Shown: one piece after another, positions 6,430 through 14,844 of the stretch | Layout: every line of letters begins with the position of its first letter | Position numbering within the stretch: the stretch's first letter is position 1 | From: DATKXO01 sp035528995 | Lineage (GTDB): Bacteria; Planctomycetota; Phycisphaerae; UBA1845 | Direction: 5' to 3' | Length of the DNA: 22,261 nt | Assembly (NCBI GenBank): GCA_035528995.1 | Contig: DATKXO010000414.1 | Location: 1-22,261, forward strand | The notes under the pieces: generated by a model | Database searches by the model: none | What the model saw: only the letters and a program-made list of their open reading frames with translations | What the model was told of the DNA's origin: nothing | Program-made: the position numbers and the translations under genes

Positions 6430-7328
6430 TATCCTCCGTTCAGCACTTGTTTGGCGGCCTGCGGCAGATCGCCGAAGGCATCCACCACGGTGGCCCCGAC
6501 GGCCCGGAGCCGTTCGACCTTGGCCGCGTGCGTGCCGCGTCCGCCCTCGATGATGGCCCCGGCGTGGCTGAAGCGCGTGCCCTCCTTGGCGGCCGCCCCG
6601 CCGATGTAGGCGATCAGCGGCTTGGTGTACTTCTTGTGCTCGATGAGATCGGCCACGCGCTCCTCCTGCGTGCCGCCGATCTCGCCGAACATGACCACGG
6701 CGTCGGTGTCGTTGTCGGACTCGAACAACTCGACGACGTCGGGCAGGGGCGTTCCGACGATGGAATCGCCGCCGACGTGAACCAGGGTGGACAGCCCGAT
6801 GCCGGCCTGCGAGAGGTAGTATCCGGTGGATGAGGTCATCCCACCGCTACGGGAGGCGACCCCCACCCGTCCCGGCTTGAACCACTCGCGGGCGGACTCC
6901 GCCCGCCCGCCGATCATGCCCAGCACCGCCCGCCCGACCGACAGGACGCCCAGCGTGTTGGGGCCGACGAAGCGCGTGCCCGCCTCCTTGGCAGCGGCCG
7001 CGATCTCCATCACGTCGTGGATCGGGACGCGGTCGGGCACGATGACCAGCAGCTCGATGCCGGCGGCGACGGCCTCCAGGGCTGCCGATTTGACCAGCGC
7101 GGCCGGCACGAAGATGACCGACACGTCGATGCGGCCGACCTTCTCGCGGGCCTCCTCGATGGTGTCGAACACCGGCACGCCCAAGACCTCCTGCCCGCCC
7201 TTACCCGGCGTGCAGCCAGCCACGACCTGCGTGCCGAAGTCGATCATCAGCCGGGTTCGGGCCGTGCCCTCGCGACCGGTGATTCCCTGAACGAGAACTC
7301 GCTTGGTCTCATCAATCAGTATTGCCAC
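6429..7328 (-). CDS. sucD: Succinate-CoA ligase alpha subunit-like protein (ADP/GDP-forming), orphan
   Basis: The 299-residue protein has the SucD layout: a CoA-binding Rossmann domain with VLVQGITGREGT (12-22) and CTPGKGGQ (39-46), GPNTLGVL (122-129), then the ligase domain with GEIGGTQEE (215-223) and FSHAGAIIEGG (253-263), where H255 is the expected phosphohistidine. The usual family length is about 290. It should bind CoA and pass phosphate through His in succinyl-CoA/succinate interconversion of the TCA cycle. Several conserved stretches deviate: GPNTLG replaces GPNCPG, and LLVIVPDRVPIHDV replaces the usual ITEGIP-type segment, so another acyl-CoA ligase alpha subunit is possible. The beta subunit gene sucC, normally adjacent, is absent; the neighbours are an RND pump (147 bp upstream) and thiE. 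The start is GTG 7328-7326, supported by AGGAGG 9 nt upstream. Confidence 0.85.
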   Translation of the reverse strand: MAILIDETKRVLVQGITGREGTARTRLMIDFGTQVVAGCTPGKGGQEVLGVPVFDTIEEAREKVGRIDVSVIFVPAALVKSAALEAVAAGIELLVIVPDRVPIHDVMEIAAAAKEAGTRFVGPNTLGVLSVGRAVLGMIGGRAESAREWFKPGRVGVASRSGGMTSSTGYYLSQAGIGLSTLVHVGGDSIVGTPLPDVVELFESDNDTDAVVMFGEIGGTQEERVADLIEHKKYTKPLIAYIGGAAAKEGTRFSHAGAIIEGGRGTHAAKVERLRAVGATVVDAFGDLPQAAKQVLNGG

Positions 7329-7475
7329 GGTTCGCCGCCTCCTGGCCTGGTTGCTTTGGCTCGCTGGAGCGCCACAGGAATCGGCATTCTACGCACGGTG
7401 GGCGTTCGTTGCCAGACCGCTGCGGGAACGATGATGGGGAGGTACAGCGGGGGCGAGGAATGCGCGGGGCGAGGC

Positions 7476-10400
7476 TCAGGCGGTAGCGCTCTGCCTCCTG
7501 GTGAACAGGTCGTACAGAATCGGCAGCACCAGCAGCGTCAGCACGCCGGATATCAGAATGCCACCGGCGGAGGCCATCCCGACGGCGTTGCGTATTTCGG
7601 CGCCGATTCCCCGGCCGAAGGCCAGCGGCAACATGCCCAGCACTGCCGCCAGGGTGATCATGACGATGGGGCGCAGCCGCTCGCAAGCGGCGCTCACCAT
7701 CGCCTTGTGTCGCGGCATACCTCCGTTCACATGCACGTTGAACTGGTCCATGATGAGGATGGCGTTGTTGACCACAATCCCGACGAGCATGACCAGCGCC
7801 ATCAGCACGAAGATCTCCAGGCTCATCCCCGCGAGGCTCAGCGCCCAGAACACGCCGACCAGGGACAGCGGGATGGTCACGAGAATCAGGACCGGCTGCT
7901 TGAAGGATTCGAGAATGGCGGCCAGCGTCAGGATAACGAGCATAACGGCCATGATGCCCGCCTCGCCGAACTCGGCCTGTGCCTCGGCCATAATCTCGTG
8001 TTTGCCGGCGAACTGATAGTCGTAGCCGAGTGGCAACAGACTACTGCTTTCCAACACGTCGCTGATCTGCGTGGCGGCCGGGCCGAGCGGTAGTTCGGGA
8101 CCGAGGTTGGCGAAGAGCTTCGAGACACGGCGTTTGTCCTTGCGCGAGATCTGAATCGGGGCGAGTCTCGTTTCGACCTCAGCCAGATTCCCGAGCACGA
8201 GTGGGTGCCCCGGCTCCCCGGGAAAGAGGAATTCATCAACCTGGTCCCGGCCCTGGCGCTCGGCCAGTTTCACGACGATGTCGTAGTTGCGGGCGTCGCG
8301 TTTGAACGTCCCGGCTTCGAGTCCCTCGAGGTTGGCGCGTAAGGCCATGCCCAGGCCGGTTGCGGGGGCTTTCAGATCGCCGAGTACCGGACGACGCGGC
8401 CGAATGCGGAGTTCCGGTTTTCCGATGCGCGCGGTCGTGTCCGGATCGAGTATGCCGGGCAGCGCGGCCACCCGTTTTTCCAGGTCGAGCACGATGCGGT
8501 CGAGCGTGTCGAGGTCTTCTCCGGCGATTTCGAGTTCGACGGCGGAGGATTGGCCCCCGACGATTGACGGTATGCCGATGGTCACGATGGTGTCAGGGAG
8601 ATCGGCCAGCCGCGCCCGCACGTCGTCCATCAACTGGTCAATGGTGAGCTGGCGCTCGGTGCGTTGCGAGAACTTGAGCGTCGATTGGGCAAGATAGACC
8701 CCCTCGGATGCTTGCCCGAGCATGCCTTCCACCTTGCCGATGGCGCTGAGTATGTGCAACAGTTCCGGCAGGTCGCCGAGTAGCTGTTCCGCCTGGGACA
8801 CGCGTGCTCTTACCCAGTTGAGATCGCTGTGCGAGGGGAACTCCATCTTCACAAACACCTCGCCGCGGTCGGCTTCGGCGAAGAACCCGAAACCGGCATC
8901 GCTCCCCAGTTTCAGCGAGTGGACGAAGATCAGCGCGACGACGAAGAGAAAAGCGACCGCGGTTATCCGATACCGTTCGGCAAACTGGAGCAGCCGCCGA
9001 TAGGCGGCGGTCAGGCCGTCGAAGGCCCTGTTCCAACCTGCTTCCATCCGTCCGAGCAGGGATCGGTCGCCGGCCTGCTTCGGTTTGAGCAGCAGCGAGC
9101 AGAGCAGCGGCGTCAGCGTGAACGATATGAACAGCGACACGACGGTCATAATCAGCATGGTCAGCGCCAGCGGTTTCATGAACAGTCCGACGCGGCTGCC
9201 CATGATCGCGATCGGAAAGAGGACGACCACGTTGGTGCCGGCACTGGCCAGGACCGCGACAAAGGCCTCGCTGGCGCCCAAACGGGCTGCCTGTTTCGGA
9301 TCGCCGGTCCGTAACAGCCGCTTGTCGATGGCCTCGAGCACGACGATGGAATTGGTCACCAGGATGCCGACGGACATGCCAATCGCGATCAGCGTCGACG
9401 TATTCAGCGTAAAACCGACCATCTGCATGAAGAACAAGCCGATCACGATGGTCAGCGGCATGGTCATGGCGATGACCAGCAGGGAGCGCAGGTTATAGAG
9501 GAAAACGAACAACACCGCGGCCGTCAGCAGAATCCCCTGGCCGACGTTGGTCCAGGCGCTGCTGACCGTCGCCTCGGTGAACGCCCCGTCGTCGGTAATC
9601 CACAGGAGTTGCATGCCGCCGGGCAACTCGCGGTTCAATCTGTCCATCGCCTCGCGGACCTGCCGGACGACGGCGACGGCGTTGGCATCCGATTTTTTGA
9701 CCACCTTGATGGCGATGCAGGGGCGTCCGTCCAGGGTTGCCGCCTGGCGCAGTTCCTCGGTCGCCATTTCGCCGTGGCCCACGTCGCGCAGGTAGCAGCG
9801 TGGCCCGCCGAAGTTGGCCACCTCCAGCTCGCCGATGTCCTCAACGCGGTCGTAGTCGGCGTCGAACTTGACCGAGTATTCGGTGCCCCGCTCGCGGACG
9901 CGCCCGGATGGAATGGTGCCGACGCCGCTGCGAACGACGGAGACAACGTCGGTGCTGGTCAAGCCGCGGGCCGCCAGTTCGTCGCGGTCGAGAATGACGT
10001 GGACCTCGCGCTGGGCACCGCCGATCAACTGCACTTCGGCCACGCCGGCAATCACCGTCAGGCGGTCCTTGAGCGTGTTGTCGGCGTAATCGAAGAGTTC
10101 GTCCAACGGTGCGTCGCCGGTCAGGGCAAGCTGGATGATCGGCTTGGCGTTGACGTCGAACTTGAGAATCTGGGGATCCTCGACATCTGCCGGGAAATCG
10201 GCCCGGATCAGGTCAAGCTTTTCGCGCACATCCGTTGCTGCGATGTCGACATCGACGTCCAGCTGGAATTCCAGCAGCGTCTGGCACCTGTTCTCCATGG
10301 CGGACGAGCTGACGTGCTTCAGACCGTCGATAGCCACAACCTGATCTTCGATGCGTTTGGCGACGTCGGTTTCTATCTCCTCGGGACTCGCACCGGGATA

Positions 10401-10550
10401 GTCTGTGGTGATGGTGATATAGGGCAAGTCCATCTTGGGCATCAACTCGAGGCCCATCTTGCGATAGGAGTTGAAGCCCAACAGGGCCAGGGCGATGATC
10501 AGGCAACCCATCGCGATCGGCCGCTTGACTGACGCGTCGGACAGGAACAT
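7476..10550 (-). CDS. RND (HAE1/AcrB-like) efflux permease with altered proton-relay residues
   Basis: At 1024 residues this is a full-length RND permease in one frame: an N-terminal membrane helix (about 12-28) and large periplasmic loop with the family porter motifs (DYPGASPEEIETDV, GVAEVQLIGG, IPSGRV), helices 2-6 (about 336-490), a second periplasmic half, and helices 8-12 (about 865-1015). It should form an inner-membrane trimer exporting hydrophobic or amphiphilic compounds. In AcrB the TM4 pair D407-D408 and TM10 K940 carry protons. Here TM4 reads GILVTNSIVVLE, with T399-N400 in place of Asp-Asp, and TM10 reads GIVVNNAILIMD, with N928 at the Lys position. The gene starts in a TGATG overlap with the upstream fusion-protein stop, so translation is coupled. 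No outer-membrane TolC-type gene is nearby. The substrate is unknown. Confidence 0.95.
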   Translation of the reverse strand: MFLSDASVKRPIAMGCLIIALALLGFNSYRKMGLELMPKMDLPYITITTDYPGASPEEIETDVAKRIEDQVVAIDGLKHVSSSAMENRCQTLLEFQLDVDVDIAATDVREKLDLIRADFPADVEDPQILKFDVNAKPIIQLALTGDAPLDELFDYADNTLKDRLTVIAGVAEVQLIGGAQREVHVILDRDELAARGLTSTDVVSVVRSGVGTIPSGRVRERGTEYSVKFDADYDRVEDIGELEVANFGGPRCYLRDVGHGEMATEELRQAATLDGRPCIAIKVVKKSDANAVAVVRQVREAMDRLNRELPGGMQLLWITDDGAFTEATVSSAWTNVGQGILLTAAVLFVFLYNLRSLLVIAMTMPLTIVIGLFFMQMVGFTLNTSTLIAIGMSVGILVTNSIVVLEAIDKRLLRTGDPKQAARLGASEAFVAVLASAGTNVVVLFPIAIMGSRVGLFMKPLALTMLIMTVVSLFISFTLTPLLCSLLLKPKQAGDRSLLGRMEAGWNRAFDGLTAAYRRLLQFAERYRITAVAFLFVVALIFVHSLKLGSDAGFGFFAEADRGEVFVKMEFPSHSDLNWVRARVSQAEQLLGDLPELLHILSAIGKVEGMLGQASEGVYLAQSTLKFSQRTERQLTIDQLMDDVRARLADLPDTIVTIGIPSIVGGQSSAVELEIAGEDLDTLDRIVLDLEKRVAALPGILDPDTTARIGKPELRIRPRRPVLGDLKAPATGLGMALRANLEGLEAGTFKRDARNYDIVVKLAERQGRDQVDEFLFPGEPGHPLVLGNLAEVETRLAPIQISRKDKRRVSKLFANLGPELPLGPAATQISDVLESSSLLPLGYDYQFAGKHEIMAEAQAEFGEAGIMAVMLVILTLAAILESFKQPVLILVTIPLSLVGVFWALSLAGMSLEIFVLMALVMLVGIVVNNAILIMDQFNVHVNGGMPRHKAMVSAACERLRPIVMITLAAVLGMLPLAFGRGIGAEIRNAVGMASAGGILISGVLTLLVLPILYDLFTRRQSATA

Positions 10551-11830
10551 CAGGGCTTCGCCTGCAGGACCTTGATGGTCGCATCCGGATCGAGGAAATA
10601 ACCTCCGACCACGACGACCCGGGCGGTTTCGTCGAGTTGTTCGGACACGACTTCGACCATCCCGTTCATCTCCAGCCCTACCGTGACCGGGATCATCCGC
10701 GCCTTGTCGCCCTGGGCGATGAAGACCACCGTCCCGCCGGCCCGGTTGTGGATCGCGTCACGCGGCACGCCCAAGCCCTGCCGACGCTCCAGCACGACCC
10801 GTGCGTGAGCCATCGCGCCAGAGGCAACGGCCGGCGGCGGGTCGTGCAACAGGCAACGCGCCTCGAAGGTGCGGAGCTTGGCGTCAATGGTCGGGCTCTT
10901 GTACGAGACAACATGTTCGCCGAGGTCCACGGCGCTGACCATGACATGCATCGTTGTCTCGTTGGGGATGACCTCACCGTAGGCCTGGGCAGGCAGAAAC
11001 ACGGAAACCTCGACGAGGGTGGGATCCTCGATTCGCAGGACGGGCTCTCCGGGGTCGCCCATCTCGCCGGGTTCCTGGAAGCGCTCGGTGACCCGCCCGC
11101 TGATCGGGGCGAGGAACAGCGAATCATCCAGATCCTTCTGCGTGATCGCCAGGGCCGAGCGGGCCTGCTCGAGCTGCGCTTGGGCAAGTTCAATCAGCGC
11201 CTTGGCGTGCTCGAGCATGGCCGCGCAACGCCGGTACTCTGTCTCTGCGTCCTTCAGTTCGTCGTTGTCCGCGGCGTCCCGCTCGAACAGATCGCGGTAA
11301 CGATTCCAGTCATACTCGGCCTTGTCGTAATCAGCCTGGTCCTTGCCGAGCGAGGCTTGCTTCTCCCGCAACGAATGTTCGGCCACGTCAACCTCGCGCC
11401 AGCGCACCTCGACGGTCTTGGCGAGCCTCACCGGGTCCGTCTGAAACAGACGCGTCTGGCCGGCTTCGACTCGGTCTCCCTCATCGACGAAGATCGCCTC
11501 GAGCACGCCTGCGATTCGCGGCGACACCAGAGCGACCCTCTTGGCCTCCACGTTTCCCTGAACGCTCAGCGCTCGCTCGAACTGCATCCGTCGGGCCGCC
11601 TCCAGGACGACGTCCACGCTACGCAAGGGTTGATTCGCCTCGGTCGGGGCAGCGGTGTCGCGTCGACCCGCGTTCAGCCGGACTCCGCCAACGATCGCGG
11701 CCACCAGCACGGCAAGCACCGCCCCACCGGCCATGATGCGTCGCCAAGTCAGGGCCGGCCCCCGCGGCAGTGGCTGCGGATCTCCGCCCTGCCTGGTGAT
11801 CGCGCCCGGTTCAGGTCCGACAACGGTCAT
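10550..11830 (-). CDS. RND periplasmic membrane fusion protein (HlyD/AcrA-like adaptor)
   Basis: This 426-residue adaptor has one N-terminal membrane anchor (about 30-50) and no lipobox. The first lipoyl half is ALVSPRIAGVLEAIFVDEGDRV-like (about 98-122), followed by a long alpha-hairpin rich in Glu, Lys, Gln and Ala (about 135-236). The second lipoyl half follows (APISGRVTERFQEPGEMGDPGEPVL, 241-265), then beta-barrel and membrane-proximal strands ending in AKP. It bridges the inner-membrane pump to an outer-membrane channel. The start is ATG 11830: the ATGA overlap with the tetR stop and a GAGGGG stretch just upstream favour it over an in-frame ATG at 11854. Its stop overlaps the pump start by one base. 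This order, regulator-adaptor-pump, is typical of autoregulated efflux operons. Confidence 0.93.
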   Translation of the reverse strand: MTVVGPEPGAITRQGGDPQPLPRGPALTWRRIMAGGAVLAVLVAAIVGGVRLNAGRRDTAAPTEANQPLRSVDVVLEAARRMQFERALSVQGNVEAKRVALVSPRIAGVLEAIFVDEGDRVEAGQTRLFQTDPVRLAKTVEVRWREVDVAEHSLREKQASLGKDQADYDKAEYDWNRYRDLFERDAADNDELKDAETEYRRCAAMLEHAKALIELAQAQLEQARSALAITQKDLDDSLFLAPISGRVTERFQEPGEMGDPGEPVLRIEDPTLVEVSVFLPAQAYGEVIPNETTMHVMVSAVDLGEHVVSYKSPTIDAKLRTFEARCLLHDPPPAVASGAMAHARVVLERRQGLGVPRDAIHNRAGGTVVFIAQGDKARMIPVTVGLEMNGMVEVVSEQLDETARVVVVGGYFLDPDATIKVLQAKP

Positions 11831-12480
11831 GTTTGCCCCCCTCTGCGGGGGCACCCGATCGGGACCGTCAAGCCCAGCGCAGCCAGCGACACGCGCGTCA
11901 CGTGTCGAGCGATCTTCGACGGTTGGAAGACCTCCGATTCGCTCTCGTCGGCCCGCACCAGCCGGACCAGATCACGGTGACTGTCGTAAATCAGAATCTG
12001 CCCGATGATGCTCAGCACCAGCTGATGGCACTGGGCTGTGCCTTCCTCCGCCGGCAGCACGTCCGCCAGGATTGCATTCAGTGGCGCCAGGTCAGCGTCA
12101 ATCCGCCTCCGCAATACTCCTTCGCACGCAGGCGTCGGCGCCTGAATCTCCCGCGTCAGCAACCGGTTTGGCCACGAGTCCTTCGGCGATGCCAGGACCT
12201 TGTGGGCCAACCACTCGATCGACTCCTGTAACCGCGTCTCCACCGGTGTTCCGGCGGGCCACTCCCGTAGCGGCGGCCGGTGCCGTTCCAAATCATCGAA
12301 GGCGGATTCGACGACATGCACGTAGAGTTGCTGCTTGTCGCGGAAATGGTAATTGACACTGGCCAAGCCGACGTCAGCGGCGGCGCATATCTCGCGAACC
12401 GTCGCATCGCGGAATCCCTTTTCGGCGAAGATCGGCCCCGCCACCTCAATGATCCGGGCCCGTGTTTCGTCCGTGGCCAT
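11827..12480 (-). CDS. TetR-family repressor of the efflux operon, CecR-like
   Basis: A 217-residue TetR regulator. The N-terminal helix-turn-helix spans about 10-55 (IIEVAGPIFAEKGFRDATVREICAAADVGLASVNYHFRDKQQLY), with the YHFxxKxxL signature that ends the TetR DNA-binding domain. The rest is an all-helical ligand and dimer domain; LTREIQAPTPA and the length resemble the CecR (YbiH, DUF1956) subgroup. It most likely represses its own operon and is released by a pump substrate. AAGGAGG lies 7 nt before ATG 12480, the strongest ribosome-binding site of the operon. The stop TGA overlaps the adaptor start (ATGA). A perfect inverted repeat lies over its promoter, a likely operator. Confidence 0.93.
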   Translation of the reverse strand: MATDETRARIIEVAGPIFAEKGFRDATVREICAAADVGLASVNYHFRDKQQLYVHVVESAFDDLERHRPPLREWPAGTPVETRLQESIEWLAHKVLASPKDSWPNRLLTREIQAPTPACEGVLRRRIDADLAPLNAILADVLPAEEGTAQCHQLVLSIIGQILIYDSHRDLVRLVRADESESEVFQPSKIARHVTRVSLAALGLTVPIGCPRRGGQT

Positions 12481-12521
12481 CTGCAGGCCTCCTTGTGCCG
12501 AACGGACCGAACACTTGTACG

Positions 12522-12559
12522 GAACGTCCGTTCAAAACAAATATACTAAACGGACGTTC
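12522..12559. promoter_or_regulatory. Inverted-repeat operator overlapping the tetR promoter
   Basis: GAACGTCCGTT (12522-12532) and AACGGACGTTC (12549-12559) are exact reverse complements, with a 16-bp AT-rich spacer. Each arm with the next base, GAACGTCCGTTC and GAACGGACGTTC, is itself nearly palindromic, so each could bind one TetR dimer. A third partial copy, GAACGGAC, occurs at 12500-12507 in the leader. One arm lies between -35 and -10, the other just after the -10, so occupancy would block polymerase. Confidence 0.8.
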
Positions 12560-12567
12560 AATGTCAA
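12540..12567 (-). promoter_or_regulatory. Sigma70-type promoter of tetR-adaptor-pump operon
   Basis: On the minus strand TTGACA (12567-12562) and TATATT (12545-12540) are separated by 16 bp. This is close to consensus. Transcription would begin near 12533 and give a leader of about 53 nt to the tetR ATG at 12480. The promoter overlaps the inverted repeat. Confidence 0.75.
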
Positions 12568-12739
12568 GCCAGGTCGATCAGAAGACTATAAGCGCTTTTA
12601 TGACAGATATTTACTGGCCAGGTCCGTCTTGGTAAGACCGCGGGCCAGGCTACTCCGGCTCGCCTGGCTGGTCACCTCCGTCCGTCGCCTCGTGTTCCAT
12701 CTCGGCAGCAGGTACCCGCACCAAGCCCTCTTCCGTCAC

Positions 12740-14557
12740 TTAGTCGGCCGCTGCCGGTGGCAGGGCGTAGATCTCCAGCGTCTGCTGCCGACCCATGTAG
12801 GTCATGCCCCAATCGGCCTGGTAGGTTGGTGCAAAACGGGCGCATAGTCGCAGTCGGGCGCGGGCCTCGGCCGCAAACGCCATCAGCCGCCGCTTGATCT
12901 CCGCGTCGTGGGTGTAGGCATCGGGCGTCATGCTCAGCAGATCGTGCCGCCACCCGCCGACAACGATGTAGTCCAGACCGTCGCGCTGCATTAACTCGAC
13001 CGGTCCGACGATCGCGGCCGGGTCGGGTTTGGCGGCCGGTTCCGGACGCTCGGCCTCGACGCCCACGCTGCCGCCGATCCAATCCATGACCTCCATCACC
13101 CGCCCAAGGCCGCAGCCGAACGTGGTGGCGGGGTAGTGATAGGGATACTGGGTTTCGACGAGGCCCCAGCCGAAGCAGCCGAAGACCCCGTAGCGGGCGT
13201 CGGGATGCCGTTCGAGCCAGTCCTTTGCCGCCGAGAGCGTCGTCGGCCTCTGGCCTGCGGACAGGTCGAACAACACCATCTGCTGGATCGGCTTGACGAC
13301 CAGGACCAACATGAGCGCGACAACAGCGAGGCCGGCCAGGACCGGTCGTCGGCCGCCGCCGGCTATCCACTGGTGCAGCCGCTTCAGAAGCAGGGCGACA
13401 GACAGAGCCACGAACGGCGTCAAGGGGCTGGCCCATCGAATCAGCCGAATTCGCTCGCCGCACAGGAAAACGAGATACAAGCCGGCCGTCGCGATCAAGG
13501 CCCACCACAAGGCCCTGTGCCGAGGTTGGGGGCGGCCCCAGACGACCCCGGCCGCTGCGGCCAACATGATCGGCACACCCACGCCCAATGCCGGCAGATC
13601 ATGGGCAAACGGGGCGAAGTAGTACCACCATGGTCGATGGCACAGACTGGCGTAGGTGTACTTGGTCGCTATTGCCTCGCGCACCACGTGTGCGATGAGC
13701 GTGGGCACGGACCAATCCACCGCCCGCAGGCAGACCAGGTGCAACATGCTCCAGACGACACCGGCCGCCAGACAATACACCACACACAAGCGCAGCACCG
13801 CGCCGGCCCGAGGTCGCCGCACCGCGAGCAGGAAGTAGACCGGCCACATCACAACGAACAGGACCATGTTCATGCGGCAGGCCACAGCGGCACCGATGAA
13901 CCCCCCGGCAACCAACGCGAGACCCACGCCGGGCGCGTGCCGCGGTGGTGGCACAGCCAACACACCGGACGTCTCATCCCTGGCGCGCACGGCGGCCACG
14001 ACCGGCGTCAGCAGCAGGGCCAGGGCCAACATGTCGGCCTTGGCGTAATGCGAGGCCTCGAAATGCACGAAGGCGAAGGTCAGCAGCAGACCGGCCGCCA
14101 GCGCCGTCCTCCGCGAGCGGGTCAGCCGCCAGGCCACGTACCACACCATGGCTATAGTCAGTATCCCGGGCAGCACACCGACCCACAGGCGGTGCAGCAT
14201 GTATCGCCCGGCCGGCCCGAAGCCGCACTGCTGTGCCACGAATTCCGGCACGACGGCCCACATGGTGACCACCGGACCGTAAACATGTACCCGCAGGGCC
14301 CCGGTCTGCATCAGCACGCGCGATTCGTTGACGGCCGCCCATTCGTCGAAATGGGGCTGGTCAAACCACGTTCCCCAGCCCCGCAGGACCAGGGCCAACA
14401 GCAGCAGGACGGCCACCTCATGGGCCGGGCGGAGCCGCGCCGTGGTGGGGTGCGCGGCGGCGGCCGGGCGGGGTAGACCCCTTGGTCGGAAACATGCCGG
14501 TGCCGGCGCACCCGTGGCAGGCGCGCGGACGATCTCCGCAGTCCGGGCAGTCGTCAT
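12740..14557 (-). CDS. Second GT39-type polytopic membrane glycosyltransferase
   Basis: A polytopic membrane protein of 605 residues from ATG 14557. The Asp-Glu pair D71-E72 in DQPHFDEWAAVNESRVL lies just after the first membrane segment, as in PMT_2/GT39 transferases. A further eight to ten hydrophobic segments run to about residue 420, and the last ~170 residues form a soluble domain (FGCFGWGLVETQYPYHYPATTFG, GLDYIVVGGW). A polyprenyl-linked sugar donor is expected; the acceptor is unknown. It resembles the 3160 gene in architecture only, not closely in sequence. A longer start at 14608 is possible, but ATG 14557 is preceded by GATAAT and exactly 7 nt, the spacing seen at two other ATGs here. 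The N-terminal ~45 residues are Ala/Pro/Arg-rich and probably disordered. TAA stop at 12742-12740. Confidence 0.82.
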   Translation of the reverse strand: MTTARTAEIVRAPATGAPAPACFRPRGLPRPAAAAHPTTARLRPAHEVAVLLLLALVLRGWGTWFDQPHFDEWAAVNESRVLMQTGALRVHVYGPVVTMWAVVPEFVAQQCGFGPAGRYMLHRLWVGVLPGILTIAMVWYVAWRLTRSRRTALAAGLLLTFAFVHFEASHYAKADMLALALLLTPVVAAVRARDETSGVLAVPPPRHAPGVGLALVAGGFIGAAVACRMNMVLFVVMWPVYFLLAVRRPRAGAVLRLCVVYCLAAGVVWSMLHLVCLRAVDWSVPTLIAHVVREAIATKYTYASLCHRPWWYYFAPFAHDLPALGVGVPIMLAAAAGVVWGRPQPRHRALWWALIATAGLYLVFLCGERIRLIRWASPLTPFVALSVALLLKRLHQWIAGGGRRPVLAGLAVVALMLVLVVKPIQQMVLFDLSAGQRPTTLSAAKDWLERHPDARYGVFGCFGWGLVETQYPYHYPATTFGCGLGRVMEVMDWIGGSVGVEAERPEPAAKPDPAAIVGPVELMQRDGLDYIVVGGWRHDLLSMTPDAYTHDAEIKRRLMAFAAEARARLRLCARFAPTYQADWGMTYMGRQQTLEIYALPPAAAD

Positions 14558-14564
14558 CGCCAGT

Positions 14565-14570
14565 ATTATC
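14565..14570 (-). promoter_or_regulatory. Putative -10 box for second GT39 gene, leaderless
   Basis: GATAAT on the minus strand ends 7 nt before ATG 14557. A weak -35-like TTCGGC lies 17 bp upstream (14593-14588). No ribosome-binding site is present. Confidence 0.4.
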
Positions 14571-14687
14571 GGAAGCGCAGATAGGCGGCCGAAGCACAAC
14601 CCGCCCATTCCGCTTGCCGTCCGGCTCCGCGGTGTCGGCGACGGCTTGTGCCTGGTCGGTTGCGGTTGTGCGACGTCCGTGGCCGGG

Positions 14688-14818
14688 CTAGTGTAGTGTC
14701 TCAGTATTGCCGCGTCGTTCGATCAGCAGGAATCCGGGGCGTCATCGCCGTTCTGGCGTCCGCGCGAACTGAAGTTCGCGGCTCGTTACGATGCAGTATC
14801 AATGAGACACTACACTAG
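14688..14818. mobile_element. MITE-like element, copy 2 (131 bp)
   Basis: The ends CTAGTGTAGTGTCTCA and its exact reverse complement (14803-14818) match copy 1. The interior differs from copy 1 at about a dozen positions, with no indels. The internal hairpin CGCGAACT-GA-AGTTCGCG is at 14763-14780. The element lies between the 5' end of the GT39 gene and the 3' end of the VIT/vWA gene, 26 bp from the VIT/vWA stop. No transposase is in the window. Confidence 0.85.
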
Positions 14819-14844
14819 CAGGCGACCGGCCCTGGCCGACATCG

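Noticed and set aside
12590..12640. Short hairpins AAGCGCTT and GTCTT-GGT-AAGAC as a terminator of the GT39 gene
   Set aside because: Stems are short and not followed by a clear T-run on the minus strand, so I did not list them.
13136..14476. Plus-strand frame of 446 codons opposite the second GT39 gene
   Set aside because: His/Gln/Arg-rich composition is typical of antisense frames in high-GC genes, with no homology and no membrane pattern. The minus-strand frame has the GT39 features.
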